DNA of 64,000 bases from Hydrocarboniphaga effusa AP103 (GCF_000271305.1 NZ_AKGD01000002.1:1-64000); one strand, 5' to 3'; positions 11,274 through 20,204 are shown, numbered from the stretch's first letter. Notes: generated by a model from the sequence alone, not told the origin. A program made the numbers and translations.

Positions 11274-11680
11274 AGCTCGCGACGCCCAAGCCGCGTTCGT
11301 CGGTCTCCATCGACATGGTGCCGATGATCAATTTCGCGTTCCTGCTGCTGATCTTCGTGATCCTGGTCGGCGCGATCGCCGCGCCCGACGCCTTGCCGGT
11401 GAATCCGCCGCGTTCGAACGCAAGCGCCCAGCAGCAGCCCGACCCGGACACCGTCGTCATCGATGCGAGCGGCCGCGTCGCCTTCGAAGGCCAGATCGTC
11501 GAGCCCGACGAACTGCTGCTCAAGGCGCAGAGCTGGCAGGCCGGCGCGGGCGACCAGGCGCTGATCGTCAAGGCCGATGCCGAAGCGCAGGCCGAGCGCG
11601 TGGTGGTGATACTCGAAGTGCTGCGCGCCGCTGGCGTGATCCGGGTGCAGCTGCTGACGACGCAGCGCGGCGGCGGCTGA
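11270..11680 (+). CDS. exbD: ExbD/TolR-family protein, second copy
   Basis: A second 136-residue ExbD-type protein follows, with membrane aspartate in VSIDMVPMINFAFLLLIFVI (D at residue 15) and a periplasmic domain. It overlaps the first copy by four bases. The two copies differ strongly, so they are not a recent duplication. ExbB-ExbD-ExbD arrangements are known in Xanthomonadales, where the second ExbD can be dispensable or pathway-specific. Whether both join one complex here is not visible. Confidence 0.87.
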   Translation: MKLATPKPRSSVSIDMVPMINFAFLLLIFVILVGAIAAPDALPVNPPRSNASAQQQPDPDTVVIDASGRVAFEGQIVEPDELLLKAQSWQAGAGDQALIVKADAEAQAERVVVILEVLRAAGVIRVQLLTTQRGGG

Positions 11681-11693
11681 GGCCTGGCCGGCC

Positions 11694-12365
11694 GTGAAGA
11701 CGGCGCTCTCGCTGTACGTCGCGATCGCGGTGCATCTGCTGATCCTGCTCGGACTGGTGCTCGGTTCGGGCAGCGGGTCGCAGTTGCCGTTCGGCGTAGG
11801 CAACGGGCTCGGTGATGGCAAGTCCGAGCAGGCTGCGCCGCTGGCATCAGAGGCGGACAAGCCAGCTGCTGCGTCGCCATCGCAGCAGCAGCCGCAGCAG
11901 AATCCGAGTCCGGAACGCATCGCCGACAGGCTCGGGCTCGCAAGCAAGCCCGTGCAGCTGGGCAGGCCCGCCGCATCCGAAGCCACGCCGCAGACGTCGG
12001 CCGGGATTTCGTCTGCGCCGCGCACGAACCAGAGCGGGGCGCCCATCGCAGCGGGCGCATTCGCCAGAAGTGGTGGCTCTGCCGGCGGTGGACGCGGGGG
12101 CTATCTGGCCGACCTGCGTCGTCACCTCGACCGGCATCGCCGCAGCCTGCCCGGCGTGCTCGCCTCGGCGCGCAGCGAAGTGGCGTTCACGGTCGCGGCG
12201 GACGGCGGCGTTTCGGCATTGCGCCTGCAGAAAAGCTCCGGTGTCGCCGCACTCGACCAGGAAGCGCTCGCTCTGCTGCGACGCGCCGCCCCGCTGCCGA
12301 AGCCGCCCGATGGTTTGACGCGCGAGCTCATCGTCCCGGTCTCGGTTGGCGCTCCGCGCCCGTAG
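11694..12365 (+). CDS. TonB-like energy transducer
   Basis: This 223-residue protein has an N-terminal membrane anchor (residues about 6-24), a low-complexity Gln/Pro/Ala/Ser periplasmic linker (about 45-135) and a C-terminal TonB domain (GGYLADLRRHLDRHRRSLPG to the end, with VAFTVAADGGVSALRLQKSSG and DQEALALLRRAAPLPKPP). The linker is shorter and less Pro-Lys repetitive than in classical TonB. Start is GTG 11694. It completes the exbB-exbD-exbD-tonB operon. No TonB-dependent receptor lies in the window, so the transported substrate is unknown. Confidence 0.85.
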   Translation: MKTALSLYVAIAVHLLILLGLVLGSGSGSQLPFGVGNGLGDGKSEQAAPLASEADKPAAASPSQQQPQQNPSPERIADRLGLASKPVQLGRPAASEATPQTSAGISSAPRTNQSGAPIAAGAFARSGGSAGGGRGGYLADLRRHLDRHRRSLPGVLASARSEVAFTVAADGGVSALRLQKSSGVAALDQEALALLRRAAPLPKPPDGLTRELIVPVSVGAPRP

Positions 12366-12411
12366 GGTGCTTGGCGGCGCGGACGCGTCAGCCGCCGTCG
12401 TTGCTCGGCCC

Positions 12412-13176
12412 TCAGTCGAAGACCGCGATCACCGGCGCATGGTCCGACGGCCGCTCGAGGCGGCGTGGGACCAGGTCGATCGTCACCGCCGTGAGCGTCT
12501 GCGCGAGCACGGGCGAGGCGAGCACGTGGTCGATGCGCAGGCCCATCTTGCGGCGGAAGGCCATCTGCCGGTAATCCCACCAGGTGAAGCGATTGCCCTC
12601 GGGCGTCTTCTGCTCGAAGCAATCGACTAGGCCCAGCGCCAGCAGCTTCTGCAGAGCTTCGCGCTCGAGCGGCGAGCACAGCACGTCTTCAGCCCAGGCC
12701 ACCGGGTCGTAGACGTCGGCATCGCCAGGCGCGATGTTGAAATCGCCGACCACGGCGAGCTTGGGATATTTCGTGAGCTCCACACGCACGTACTCATGCA
12801 GGGCGGCGAGCCAGCGCAGCTTGTATTCGTACTTCTCGCTGCCGACGGACTGGCCGTTGACGACGTAGCAGTCGATCACGCGCACGTCGCCGATGGTGGC
12901 CGCGATCACGCGCTTCTGCGGATCGTCGAAGCCCGGAATGTCGCGCGACACGTCCTGGGGTGGATCGCGCGCGAGGATCGCGACGCCGTTGTAGGTCTTC
13001 TGCCCGTTGGTCACCGCATGCCAGCCGGCGGCCGCGAGTTCCGCATGCGGAAACGCCGCGTCTTCGAGCTTGAGCTCCTGCATGCCGAGCACATCGACGG
13101 GATTGGCGGCGAGCCAGTCGAGCAGATGCGGCAACCGCACGCGCAGCGAGTTGACGTTCCAGGTGGCGATCTTCAT
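12412..13176 (-). CDS. xth: Exodeoxyribonuclease III (AP endonuclease)
   Basis: The 254-residue enzyme of base-excision repair cleaves 5' of abasic sites and digests 3' ends. Metal and catalytic residues are in place: N7 in TWNVNS, E34 in GMQELK, GDFNIAP, the RIDHVLAS aspartate and the SDHAPV histidine. The start is the ATG at 13176 (MKIATWNVNSLRVRLPHLLDWL); the open frame continues upstream without family likeness. A second, clearly different ExoIII paralogue lies at 59.6 kb. Confidence 0.93.
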   Translation of the reverse strand: MKIATWNVNSLRVRLPHLLDWLAANPVDVLGMQELKLEDAAFPHAELAAAGWHAVTNGQKTYNGVAILARDPPQDVSRDIPGFDDPQKRVIAATIGDVRVIDCYVVNGQSVGSEKYEYKLRWLAALHEYVRVELTKYPKLAVVGDFNIAPGDADVYDPVAWAEDVLCSPLEREALQKLLALGLVDCFEQKTPEGNRFTWWDYRQMAFRRKMGLRIDHVLASPVLAQTLTAVTIDLVPRRLERPSDHAPVIAVFD

Positions 13177-13233
13177 CAGGCATCGAGCGATGGATTTGAG
13201 GTGCATGATGCCACGCGGCAGCGCGCTCCTCGA

Positions 13234-13263
13234 TTGACGCTGCGTTTGGCGCCCGGGGATACT
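13234..13263 (+). promoter_or_regulatory. Candidate sigma-70 promoter of the dapA-like gene leader
   Basis: TTGACG (13234-13239) and GATACT (13258-13263) are separated by 18 bases. Transcription would begin at about 13270, which is the A of the ATG of the small reading frame that follows. Confidence 0.5.
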
Positions 13264-13269
13264 GCGCGC

Positions 13270-13362
13270 ATGTCCATCGTTCGCGCCTTCCTGTTCTGCA
13301 CGCTGCACGGCTTCGCCGCCGCGTCCGGCTGCGCGAAAGACAAAAAACCCGCGTCCTCCTGA
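13270..13362 (+). CDS. Possible 30-residue leader peptide
   Basis: This short frame encodes MSIVRAFLFCTLHGFAAASG followed by CAKDKKPASS. It is too short for ordinary gene finding. It stands between a good promoter-like pair and two mutually exclusive hairpins, and its stop codon (13360-13362) lies in the 5' arm of the first hairpin, as in amino-acid attenuators. Three lysine codons stand close together (KDKK), fitting a lysine-pathway gene downstream, but they are not a long run. The hydrophobic middle could instead be a tiny secreted or membrane peptide. Translation is not shown. Confidence 0.4.
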   Translation: MSIVRAFLFCTLHGFAAASGCAKDKKPASS

Positions 13363-13397
13363 CCGGGCGCGTGTCCCGTCAGGTTCGCTGACGGGCG
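13358..13397 (+). promoter_or_regulatory. Possible attenuator: two mutually exclusive hairpins
   Basis: CCTGAC(C)GGG (13358-13367) can pair with CCCGTCAGG (13375-13383). The same CCCGTCA (13375-13381) can instead pair with TGACGGG (13389-13395), followed by CGTTTC. The two folds compete, as antiterminator and terminator do. The U-run after the second hairpin is weak (TTT, then another TTTTT near 13413), so termination efficiency is uncertain. Confidence 0.4.
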
Positions 13398-13480
13398 TTT
13401 CATCCAAGCGTTTTTCTGATCCTTCGAACCCCTCGCGAGCCTGGCCTTTTCGGTCGGTTCTTTCGTCATGGGAGTTTGAA

Positions 13481-14362
13481 ATGAGCAGTACTGCCGCAAC
13501 TGATTTTTCCGGCATCTGGGTGCCGCTGGTGACGCCGTTCTCGGCCGACGGATCGGTCGATCACCCCGCCTTGAGGGCGCTCGCGACGAAGCTCGCGCCG
13601 GATGTGGCGGGCTTCGTCGTCTGTGGGTCGACCGGCGAGGCGCATGCGCTCGACGAGCGCGAGCAGCTGGCAGTGCTCGACAGCGTGCGGGCCGCGGTGC
13701 AGGGCGCGCGCATCGTCATGGGCCTGGGCGGGCCGCATCGCGGACGCCTGCACGAGCAGCTCGCGGCCTTGCGCGAGCGTCCGCTGGCCGGCCTGCTGGT
13801 GTCTCCGCCGTATTACGTGCGGCCCTCGCAGGCCGCGATCGTCGATTACTTTCTGGATCTGGCCGATCGCGCGGCTTGCCCGCTGATCGCCTACAACATT
13901 CCGTATCGCACCGGTGTGGCGATGGAGTTCTCGACTTTCGAGCGCATCGCAAGGCACCGCAACATCGTGGCGGTGAAGGACTGCGGAGGCAGCCCGGCGC
14001 TGACGCTCGACCTGATCACGCGTACGCCGCTGCAAGTGCTCGCGGGCGAAGACGGCAACATCCTGAGCACGCTGTGCGCGGGCGGCGTCGGCGCCATATC
14101 GGCTGCGGCGCATGTGTTCCCCGAGCGCTACACCGCACTCTTCGAGGCCATTCGCGAGCAGCGCTCGAACGAGGCGCGCGAGTTGTTTCATGGGCTCTGG
14201 CCGCTGATTCAATTGCTGTTCGAAGAACCCAATCCGGCCGGCGTCAAGGCGGCGCTCGCGCATCAGGGGCTCATCGATGCGCGCTGTCGCGCGCCGATGG
14301 CGGCTGCGACACCGCCCATGCGCGAGCGGCTTGCGGCCAGGCTCGCCGCGATGGGCGCCTGA
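13481..14362 (+). CDS. Dihydrodipicolinate synthase family protein (DapA-like)
   Basis: This 293-residue TIM-barrel aldolase/lyase forms a Schiff base with pyruvate. The lysine is K166 in VAVKDCGG, and the catalytic tyrosine and arginine are in AYNIPYRTG. The phosphate/keto-acid loop reads CGSTGEAHAL where true DapA usually has GTTGES, so the acceptor may be aspartate semialdehyde (lysine and diaminopimelate synthesis) or another aldehyde. FEEPNPAGVKAAL near residue 247 resembles the DapA EPNPxxVK segment. GGAG precedes the ATG. A 304-base region upstream holds a promoter, a short leader frame and an attenuator-like fold, consistent with biosynthetic control. Confidence 0.82.
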   Translation: MSSTAATDFSGIWVPLVTPFSADGSVDHPALRALATKLAPDVAGFVVCGSTGEAHALDEREQLAVLDSVRAAVQGARIVMGLGGPHRGRLHEQLAALRERPLAGLLVSPPYYVRPSQAAIVDYFLDLADRAACPLIAYNIPYRTGVAMEFSTFERIARHRNIVAVKDCGGSPALTLDLITRTPLQVLAGEDGNILSTLCAGGVGAISAAAHVFPERYTALFEAIREQRSNEARELFHGLWPLIQLLFEEPNPAGVKAALAHQGLIDARCRAPMAAATPPMRERLAARLAAMGA

Positions 14363-14527
14363 GCATCGCCTGCATCGCTTGAGCGCTCGGCAGCGCGGGC
14401 CGGTCGCACGCGGCCGGCCCGCGGCTGACACGAAACGATCATCTGCGCCGGGCACCATGGCACGTTCCGTGGTGCCGCTGGCGGCCGCGGTCATCGGCAC
14501 ACGATCGGCAAAGAGACTCGACGCGGC

Positions 14528-15151
14528 ATGGATGAAATCATCGGCCTGTTCCCGACGCCCTTCCTGCGCGCGCGGGCGACGCTGGGCCCTGCACTCGTCA
14601 AAGGCCTGGCCGAGCATTTCGGCCGCAACACCACCAACGAGAACAACTCCTCGACCAGGCTCTCGCACACGGCGATGCTGCAGCCGAGCGAAAGCCCCCT
14701 GTTCTCCGAGGCGGCCGGGCTCATCACGCCGAAGATCATCGAGTTCGGCGCGCAGCTGTTCGGCGAGCAGATGGGCTGGGCGATCAAGGAAATGTGGGTC
14801 AACGTGCTCGAAAACGGAGGGCACCAGGCCATGCACACGCATGCCAACAGCTTCGTCTCGGGCGTGGTGTATCTGACGCCGGTGCATGCATCGGCGCAGA
14901 CGGTGTTCATGAAGTCGCCCGGCGGCAGCGAGTTCATCTTCAAGAACGATCATGCGCGCACCAAACCCGGCGCCTACAACGCCGACAAATGGGTCAGCCC
15001 GGCGCCGCAGCCCGGCGACCTGGTGCTGTTTCCGAGCTATCTGATGCACGCGGTGCCGCACAACCAGGGCGAGCGGCGCATCACGCTGTCGTTCAATGCC
15101 ATTCCGCTGCGGCTCGACTCCTGGGGCTACACGATCCGTTTCGGCGCTTGA
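14528..15151 (+). CDS. TIGR02466-type putative 2OG-Fe(II) oxygenase
   Basis: The 207-residue protein has the layout of the TIGR02466 family: an N-terminal FPTPF motif, a cupin-type core with HQAMHTHANSFVSGVVYL near residue 100 and LMHAVPHNQGERRITLSFN near 180. The histidines in these motifs and the downstream arginine are candidates for iron and 2-oxoglutarate binding. The family is often phage- or modification-associated and has no proven substrate. The 165-base gap before it contains GC-rich inverted repeats. It is followed 10 bases later by the spermidine-synthase-like fusion. Confidence 0.75.
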   Translation: MDEIIGLFPTPFLRARATLGPALVKGLAEHFGRNTTNENNSSTRLSHTAMLQPSESPLFSEAAGLITPKIIEFGAQLFGEQMGWAIKEMWVNVLENGGHQAMHTHANSFVSGVVYLTPVHASAQTVFMKSPGGSEFIFKNDHARTKPGAYNADKWVSPAPQPGDLVLFPSYLMHAVPHNQGERRITLSFNAIPLRLDSWGYTIRFGA

Positions 15152-15161
15152 GTCATCGCTC

Positions 15162-17732
15162 ATGTGGCGCGTGAAGGCTTCGCTGCTGGTGATGGCGGCT
15201 TCCGGTTTCGCCGGGCTGGGCTATCAGATCGTCTGGACGCAGCAATGCGCGCTCTGGCTCGGCCACGAATCGGCGAGCGTGCTCGCGGTGGTCGGCGCCT
15301 TCTTCGGCGGGCTCGCCGCCGGCGCGCTGCTGTTCGGATCGCGCATCGAAGCCAGTGCGAAACCCTTGCGCTGGTACGTCGGCTGCGAACTCGCGATCGC
15401 GGCCTGGAGTCTGGTGCTCGCACTGGCGATGCCGTGGATGAGCGATGGTTTGCTCGGCCTGATCGGAGCGCAGCCATCACCGCCCTGGCAATGGGCGGTG
15501 GCGTTCGCTGGAAGTTTTTTGCTGCTGCTGCCGGCGACAGCGGCGATGGGCGCGACCTTGCCGGCGATGGAAAAGCTCGCCGCGCAGTGGCAGCGCCGCG
15601 GCCGCTCGATCGCGCCGCTCTACGCGAGCAATACCGTCGGCGCGGTCTGCGGCGTGCTTGCGATCGCGTTCTGGCTGGCGCCCGAACTCGGCTTGCGGCG
15701 CACGGCGGCGGTCTGCATCGCGCTCAATCTGCTGTGTGCGTTCGGAGCCGCCTCATTGTTTCCACAGCGCGCGACGGCTGCGATCGCGCCGGCCGGCGGC
15801 GAGGCACGCCAGGCTCGTTCGCTGCTCATCCGGCTCGCGGCGACCGGCCTGCTCGGCATCGGCTTCGAAGTGCTGGTGGTGCGCGTGCTCAGCGAAGTCG
15901 CCGAAGACACCGTGTACACCTTCGCCTTGCTGCTCGCGGTCTATCTGGTCGGCAGCGCGCTCGGCGCCGCGGTTTATCAGCGACTGCGATCACGCGTGCG
16001 CGATGCGGAGCGCTTCGGCGATGCGCTGCTTGCCGCGCTCGCGGTGAGCTGCCTGCTTGGCACTGCGAGTCTGTGGTACGCCGATGCGCTCAAGCAGCAG
16101 TGGCTTGCGCTGTTCGGCTTCGGCATGCGCGCCGCGCTGAGCGTCGAAGCGCTGCTCGCGCTCGGCGTGTTCGCATTGCCGACGCTGTTCATGGGCGCGG
16201 TGTTCAGCGATCTGAGCAATCGCGCGCATGCGGCCGGCGTGCCGTTCGGCCGCGTGCTCGGCGTCAACACGCTCGGGGCGGCGGCGGCTCCGCCGCTGTT
16301 CGGCGTGCTCGCGCTGCCGATGCTCGGGCCCAAGTTCGCACTGCTGCTGCTCAGCGCAGGCTATCTCGCGCTGATCGCCGCGCGTCGCTGGCGTTCGCCG
16401 ATGCTGTGGTTGCCGGCGGGTGTGGCGTCCTTGCTGGGTCTGCTCGCGCCTGCACTCGCGATCGTCGAGGTGCCCGAAGGCGGACACGTGGTCGAGTACC
16501 GCGACGGCGTGATGGCCGCGGTCAGCGTGGTCGAGGATGCGCAGGGGGTGCGTCGGCTGCGCCTCGACAATCGCCAGCAGGAAGGCAGCAGCGCGAGCCT
16601 GCGCGTCGATGGGCGCCAGGCCTGGCTGCCGATGCTGCTGCATCCGCAGCCACGGCGTGCCTTGTTCCTCGGGCTCGGAACCGGCGTCACCGCCTCGACC
16701 GCCGCGCTCGATACCGCCGTCGAAGTCGATGCGGTGGAACTGTTGCCCGAGGTCATCGATGCCTCGAAGCACTTCGCCGATGTCGTTTCGGCACAGCCGA
16801 ATCCGCGCCTGCATCGGATCGCGGCCGACGCGCGCCGCTACGTGCGGGCGAGCGAGCGGCGCTACGACGTCGTCGTCGCCGACAATTTCCATCCGGCGCG
16901 CAGCGGCTCGGGCTCGCTCTACACGGTCGAGCATTTCGCGGCGGTGCGCGAGCGACTGAGCGACGACGGCCTGTTCTGCCAATGGCTGCCGCTGCATCAG
17001 CTCGACAACGAAACGCTGCGCAGCATCGTGCAGTCGTTCGTCGTGGTCTATCCGCACGCCAGCGCGATGTTCGCGAGCAACAGCCTGCAGACGCCGGTGC
17101 TCGGGCTCGTCGGCCGGCGTGACGACGGAGGCTTCGACTTCGAATCGCTGGGCCGCAGGCTCGCGAGCGTGCGGGCCGAGCGCATGCCGGCCGAGTTCGG
17201 CATCGAGGACGAATTCGCGCTGCTCGGTGGTTTCGTCGCGGGCCCCGCCGCGCTGAAGGCCTTCGCGGGTACTGCGCCGGCCAATACGGACGATCACCCG
17301 GTGGTGGCCTATCGCGCTCCGGCGATCACCTACGCGCCCGATTCGCTGCCGGGCGATCGCATGATCGAACTGCTGCGGCAATGGCGCATCGAGCCACGGG
17401 AACTCCTCGGCCCCGCTGTCGGCGCGGACCCTTTGCATCGGCTCGCCGCGTACTGGCGCGCGCGCGATCGCTTCGTCGAATCCGGCCGCGCGGTGCAGCC
17501 TTCACCCGACGCGCGCCGGATGCTCGCGCAAGTGCGTGAGCCGCTGCTCGAGGTGCTGCGCACGAGCGCGGATTTTCGTCCGGCCTACGACCCCTTGCTG
17601 TCGATGGCGCGCACTCTCGCAGCGGTCGACGAGCGTGCCGCCCGCAACTTGCTCGAACGGCTCGCCGAGCTCGCGCCCGCGCGCGCGGAAGCGCCGGAGC
17701 TGCTCGAAAAAATGGCTCCGCCAGCCCCTTAA
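15162..17732 (+). CDS. Membrane protein fused to a spermidine-synthase-like domain
   Basis: This 856-residue protein has an N-terminal membrane half (about residues 1-440, many hydrophobic helices, LGYQIVWTQQCALWLGHES near the start) and a C-terminal Rossmann domain like spermidine synthases (LFLGLGTGVTAS near 507, AVELLPEVIDA near 530, YDVVVADNFHP near 570). The aminopropyl-transfer motif, usually DSSDP, reads DNFHP here, so true spermidine synthesis is doubtful. A C-terminal helical tail follows. Start is the ATG at 15162 (MWRVKASLL). Such fusions are widespread in bacteria and mostly uncharacterised. Confidence 0.83.
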   Translation: MWRVKASLLVMAASGFAGLGYQIVWTQQCALWLGHESASVLAVVGAFFGGLAAGALLFGSRIEASAKPLRWYVGCELAIAAWSLVLALAMPWMSDGLLGLIGAQPSPPWQWAVAFAGSFLLLLPATAAMGATLPAMEKLAAQWQRRGRSIAPLYASNTVGAVCGVLAIAFWLAPELGLRRTAAVCIALNLLCAFGAASLFPQRATAAIAPAGGEARQARSLLIRLAATGLLGIGFEVLVVRVLSEVAEDTVYTFALLLAVYLVGSALGAAVYQRLRSRVRDAERFGDALLAALAVSCLLGTASLWYADALKQQWLALFGFGMRAALSVEALLALGVFALPTLFMGAVFSDLSNRAHAAGVPFGRVLGVNTLGAAAAPPLFGVLALPMLGPKFALLLLSAGYLALIAARRWRSPMLWLPAGVASLLGLLAPALAIVEVPEGGHVVEYRDGVMAAVSVVEDAQGVRRLRLDNRQQEGSSASLRVDGRQAWLPMLLHPQPRRALFLGLGTGVTASTAALDTAVEVDAVELLPEVIDASKHFADVVSAQPNPRLHRIAADARRYVRASERRYDVVVADNFHPARSGSGSLYTVEHFAAVRERLSDDGLFCQWLPLHQLDNETLRSIVQSFVVVYPHASAMFASNSLQTPVLGLVGRRDDGGFDFESLGRRLASVRAERMPAEFGIEDEFALLGGFVAGPAALKAFAGTAPANTDDHPVVAYRAPAITYAPDSLPGDRMIELLRQWRIEPRELLGPAVGADPLHRLAAYWRARDRFVESGRAVQPSPDARRMLAQVREPLLEVLRTSADFRPAYDPLLSMARTLAAVDERAARNLLERLAELAPARAEAPELLEKMAPPAP

Positions 17733-17903
17733 ATAAAAATTTAGGCTCCTGTTTGGGAGGCAGTTGCCGGATGCCGCGATCGATATAACCAAAACGTCAC
17801 GGTCTGGTCATTCAGCCCACAGACACTCCCGCCGCTACTCGTGCCGCGATTCGTCACGGCTCGCCGGTAGAACAACTTTTCCAAAAGATTTGGGAGTACA
17901 GGG

Positions 17904-20174
17904 ATGAAGATGAGCGGCAATTTCAGCAAGACCCAGATGGCCCTCGCGGTGGCCGCTGCGGTCGGTGCGGGCGCGGCGATGACGCCGGGCAGCGCCGAGG
18001 CGGCGACCGGCCATTACGTGGCGGGCGATTTCCACAACCACACGACCTGCTCGGACGGCGCCGTCTCGATGCAGAAGATGATCGGCAAGTCGACCGACAA
18101 GGCCGACGGCAGCTTCGGCCTCGACTGGTTCGTCCAGGCCGGACACGGCGGCAGCGGCAACCGCAACTGCACGCTGGTCGAAGACGAGAGCCTGACCACC
18201 CCGGTGTACCCGTACGTCGCCGGCCAGGGCCCGACCACGACCTGGCTCAACAGCTCGCCTGCGGTCCAGCCCAAGGGCCTGGTCTCGGGTTCGGGCAACA
18301 GCCGCAACATGTGGCGCTGGCAATCGATCCAGGAGTACCAGTACCCGGTCAACGAGTACCTCGGCACCCTGAAGAAGATTCCGGTGTTCACCGGCGTCGA
18401 ATCCAACGGCCCCGGCCACGAACACATTTCGATGGCGGTCATCACCGGCCAGATTCCGGCTTCGCTCGACAAGCCCAAGGCCACGCTGCCGCAGGGGCCG
18501 ATCGTCGCCCCGAACACCAGCCGCTATACCGCGGTCGGCAACGCCGACGCGCTGGCGCAGTGGGAGTACTGCTTCGACCGTAACGACACCGACACCAGCC
18601 GCGGCAACGCGGTGGTCGGCAGCTCGGTCGGCAACAACTGGGACTGCTCGGTTCCGGGCCTCGCCAATTCGGCCGACGTGAGCTGGAACGCCACCGCGCT
18701 GAAGCTGATGCCGGCTTCGGGCACCGGCACCGGCGACCGTGGCCACGCCAAGTCGCTCGCCTCGCTCGAGTGGATGGAAGCCTTCCATCCGGAACAGTCG
18801 TACTACGTGCCGGCTCACCTCGAACGTCCGGGCCCGTTCAACCCGAACGGCAACAACGGCTACAACATCGAGCACCTGCGCGACTTCAACAACGCCGCTC
18901 CGCAGGTCGCCTTCGGCTTCGAAACGCAGCCGGGCCACCACGCTTCGGACAACCGCGGCGAATACTCGGTGGGACGCAACAACTTCGGTAGCGGCGTCGG
19001 CCAGGTCGACTCGGTCGGCGGCACCACCTACGGCGGCACCGGCGTCTACGGCGCGGTGGTCGGCGGCGTGTGGGACGCGCTGCTCGGCGAAGGCCGCAAC
19101 TGGTGGTTCTTCGGCAGCTCCGACTGGCACAACCGTGGCCAGTTCAGCCCCGATGACCGTCGCTCGACGCAGGACTTCTACCCGGGCGAATACCAGCACA
19201 ACTACACACTGGTGCGCGACCGCAAGAACCGCCAGCAGCCGCAGGACATCGTCGACGGACTGCGCACCGGCAACACCTTCGTCACCGAAGGCGAGCTGAT
19301 CGATCGCCTGTCGTTCGTCGCCTGCGTCGCCAAGCCGGCCGAAGGCGGCAAGAACGAAGCGCGCGTCAACGAGATCTCGCTCGAAGCCGCCGCCAACAAC
19401 GAAGCGCTCGGCGTGAAGGGCTGCGCCACCATGGGCGAGAAGCTCGTGGTTCCGGCCGGTGCGGACGTGATCGTCTCGATCGTCGTGCGCGATCCGGCGG
19501 GCACCAACTTCTCCCCGTACACCTTCCCCAACCCCTCGCTCGCCCAGGTCAACATCACCCAGCCGATCAACGCGCCGGTGCTCGACCACGTCGACCTGAT
19601 CCGTGGCCTGGTGACGGGCTACAAGAGCCCGAGCTCGGGCGAGTACTACGGTGAATGGCCGCGCAACACCGCCTGGCTGAAGGAAGACGGCACCACCGCC
19701 GATCTCTCGGTGGTTCCGGCCGGTGCGAAGAACCTCAGCGCCGCGGTCGTCAAGACCTTCGGCAACGGCGGCGCCAGCGCCTGGAAGCCGGTGCTTTCGC
19801 CGGTCGACGGCAGCACCTTCCTGCAGATGAGCTACCGCATTCCGGCGGTCAACGCATCGCAGTACGTGCGTCTGCGCGGTACCAACCTGCCGGCTTCGGT
19901 TCCGTATGAAACCGACGCCAACGGCAACCCGCTGGCCGACGTCTACACCAACGCCGGCAACACCGCCCGCCTGGCCATTCCGTGCAACACGGCGCACAGC
20001 GCGAACAGCCAGTTCGACGGCTGCCCGGATCACCTGCCGACCGCGTCGGCCGGCCCGATCTCGGGCAAGAAGGCGGTGGCATACGACGTCGCGGCCTGGT
20101 CCGACCTGTGGTTCTACAGCAACCCGATCTACCTCGAAGCGGTGGGCGGCACGGCTGTGGCGGGAGTCCAGTAA
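17904..20174 (+). CDS. Secreted PHP-type metallophosphoesterase-like protein (DUF3604-like)
   Basis: The 756-residue exported protein has a signal peptide (residues 1-33, cleavage near AEA-A) and a PHP-domain start, GDFHNHTTCSDG, with likely metal ligands H44, H46 and D51. Further conserved histidines occur in ESNGPGHEHISMAV and FFGSSDWHNRGQF. PHP domains usually bind two or three metals and hydrolyse phosphoesters. The start ATG is preceded by GGGAG. Asn/Gly-rich stretches and C-ending codons suggest high expression. It is followed by a strong terminator and then by PpiC-type and HupE-type genes on the same strand, a recurring trio. Its substrate is unknown. Confidence 0.8.
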   Translation: MKMSGNFSKTQMALAVAAAVGAGAAMTPGSAEAATGHYVAGDFHNHTTCSDGAVSMQKMIGKSTDKADGSFGLDWFVQAGHGGSGNRNCTLVEDESLTTPVYPYVAGQGPTTTWLNSSPAVQPKGLVSGSGNSRNMWRWQSIQEYQYPVNEYLGTLKKIPVFTGVESNGPGHEHISMAVITGQIPASLDKPKATLPQGPIVAPNTSRYTAVGNADALAQWEYCFDRNDTDTSRGNAVVGSSVGNNWDCSVPGLANSADVSWNATALKLMPASGTGTGDRGHAKSLASLEWMEAFHPEQSYYVPAHLERPGPFNPNGNNGYNIEHLRDFNNAAPQVAFGFETQPGHHASDNRGEYSVGRNNFGSGVGQVDSVGGTTYGGTGVYGAVVGGVWDALLGEGRNWWFFGSSDWHNRGQFSPDDRRSTQDFYPGEYQHNYTLVRDRKNRQQPQDIVDGLRTGNTFVTEGELIDRLSFVACVAKPAEGGKNEARVNEISLEAAANNEALGVKGCATMGEKLVVPAGADVIVSIVVRDPAGTNFSPYTFPNPSLAQVNITQPINAPVLDHVDLIRGLVTGYKSPSSGEYYGEWPRNTAWLKEDGTTADLSVVPAGAKNLSAAVVKTFGNGGASAWKPVLSPVDGSTFLQMSYRIPAVNASQYVRLRGTNLPASVPYETDANGNPLADVYTNAGNTARLAIPCNTAHSANSQFDGCPDHLPTASAGPISGKKAVAYDVAAWSDLWFYSNPIYLEAVGGTAVAGVQ

Positions 20175-20204
20175 ACACCGATGGCGAGTGTTTGAAGCTG
20201 CATG

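Noticed and set aside
13270..13480. Known riboswitch before the dapA-like gene
   Set aside because: I could not match the sequence to the lysine or any other riboswitch core; the region is too short for a lysine riboswitch, and an attenuator fits better.
15162..17732. Genuine spermidine synthase (SpeE)
   Set aside because: The DSSDP-type motif is replaced and the protein is fused to a large membrane domain.
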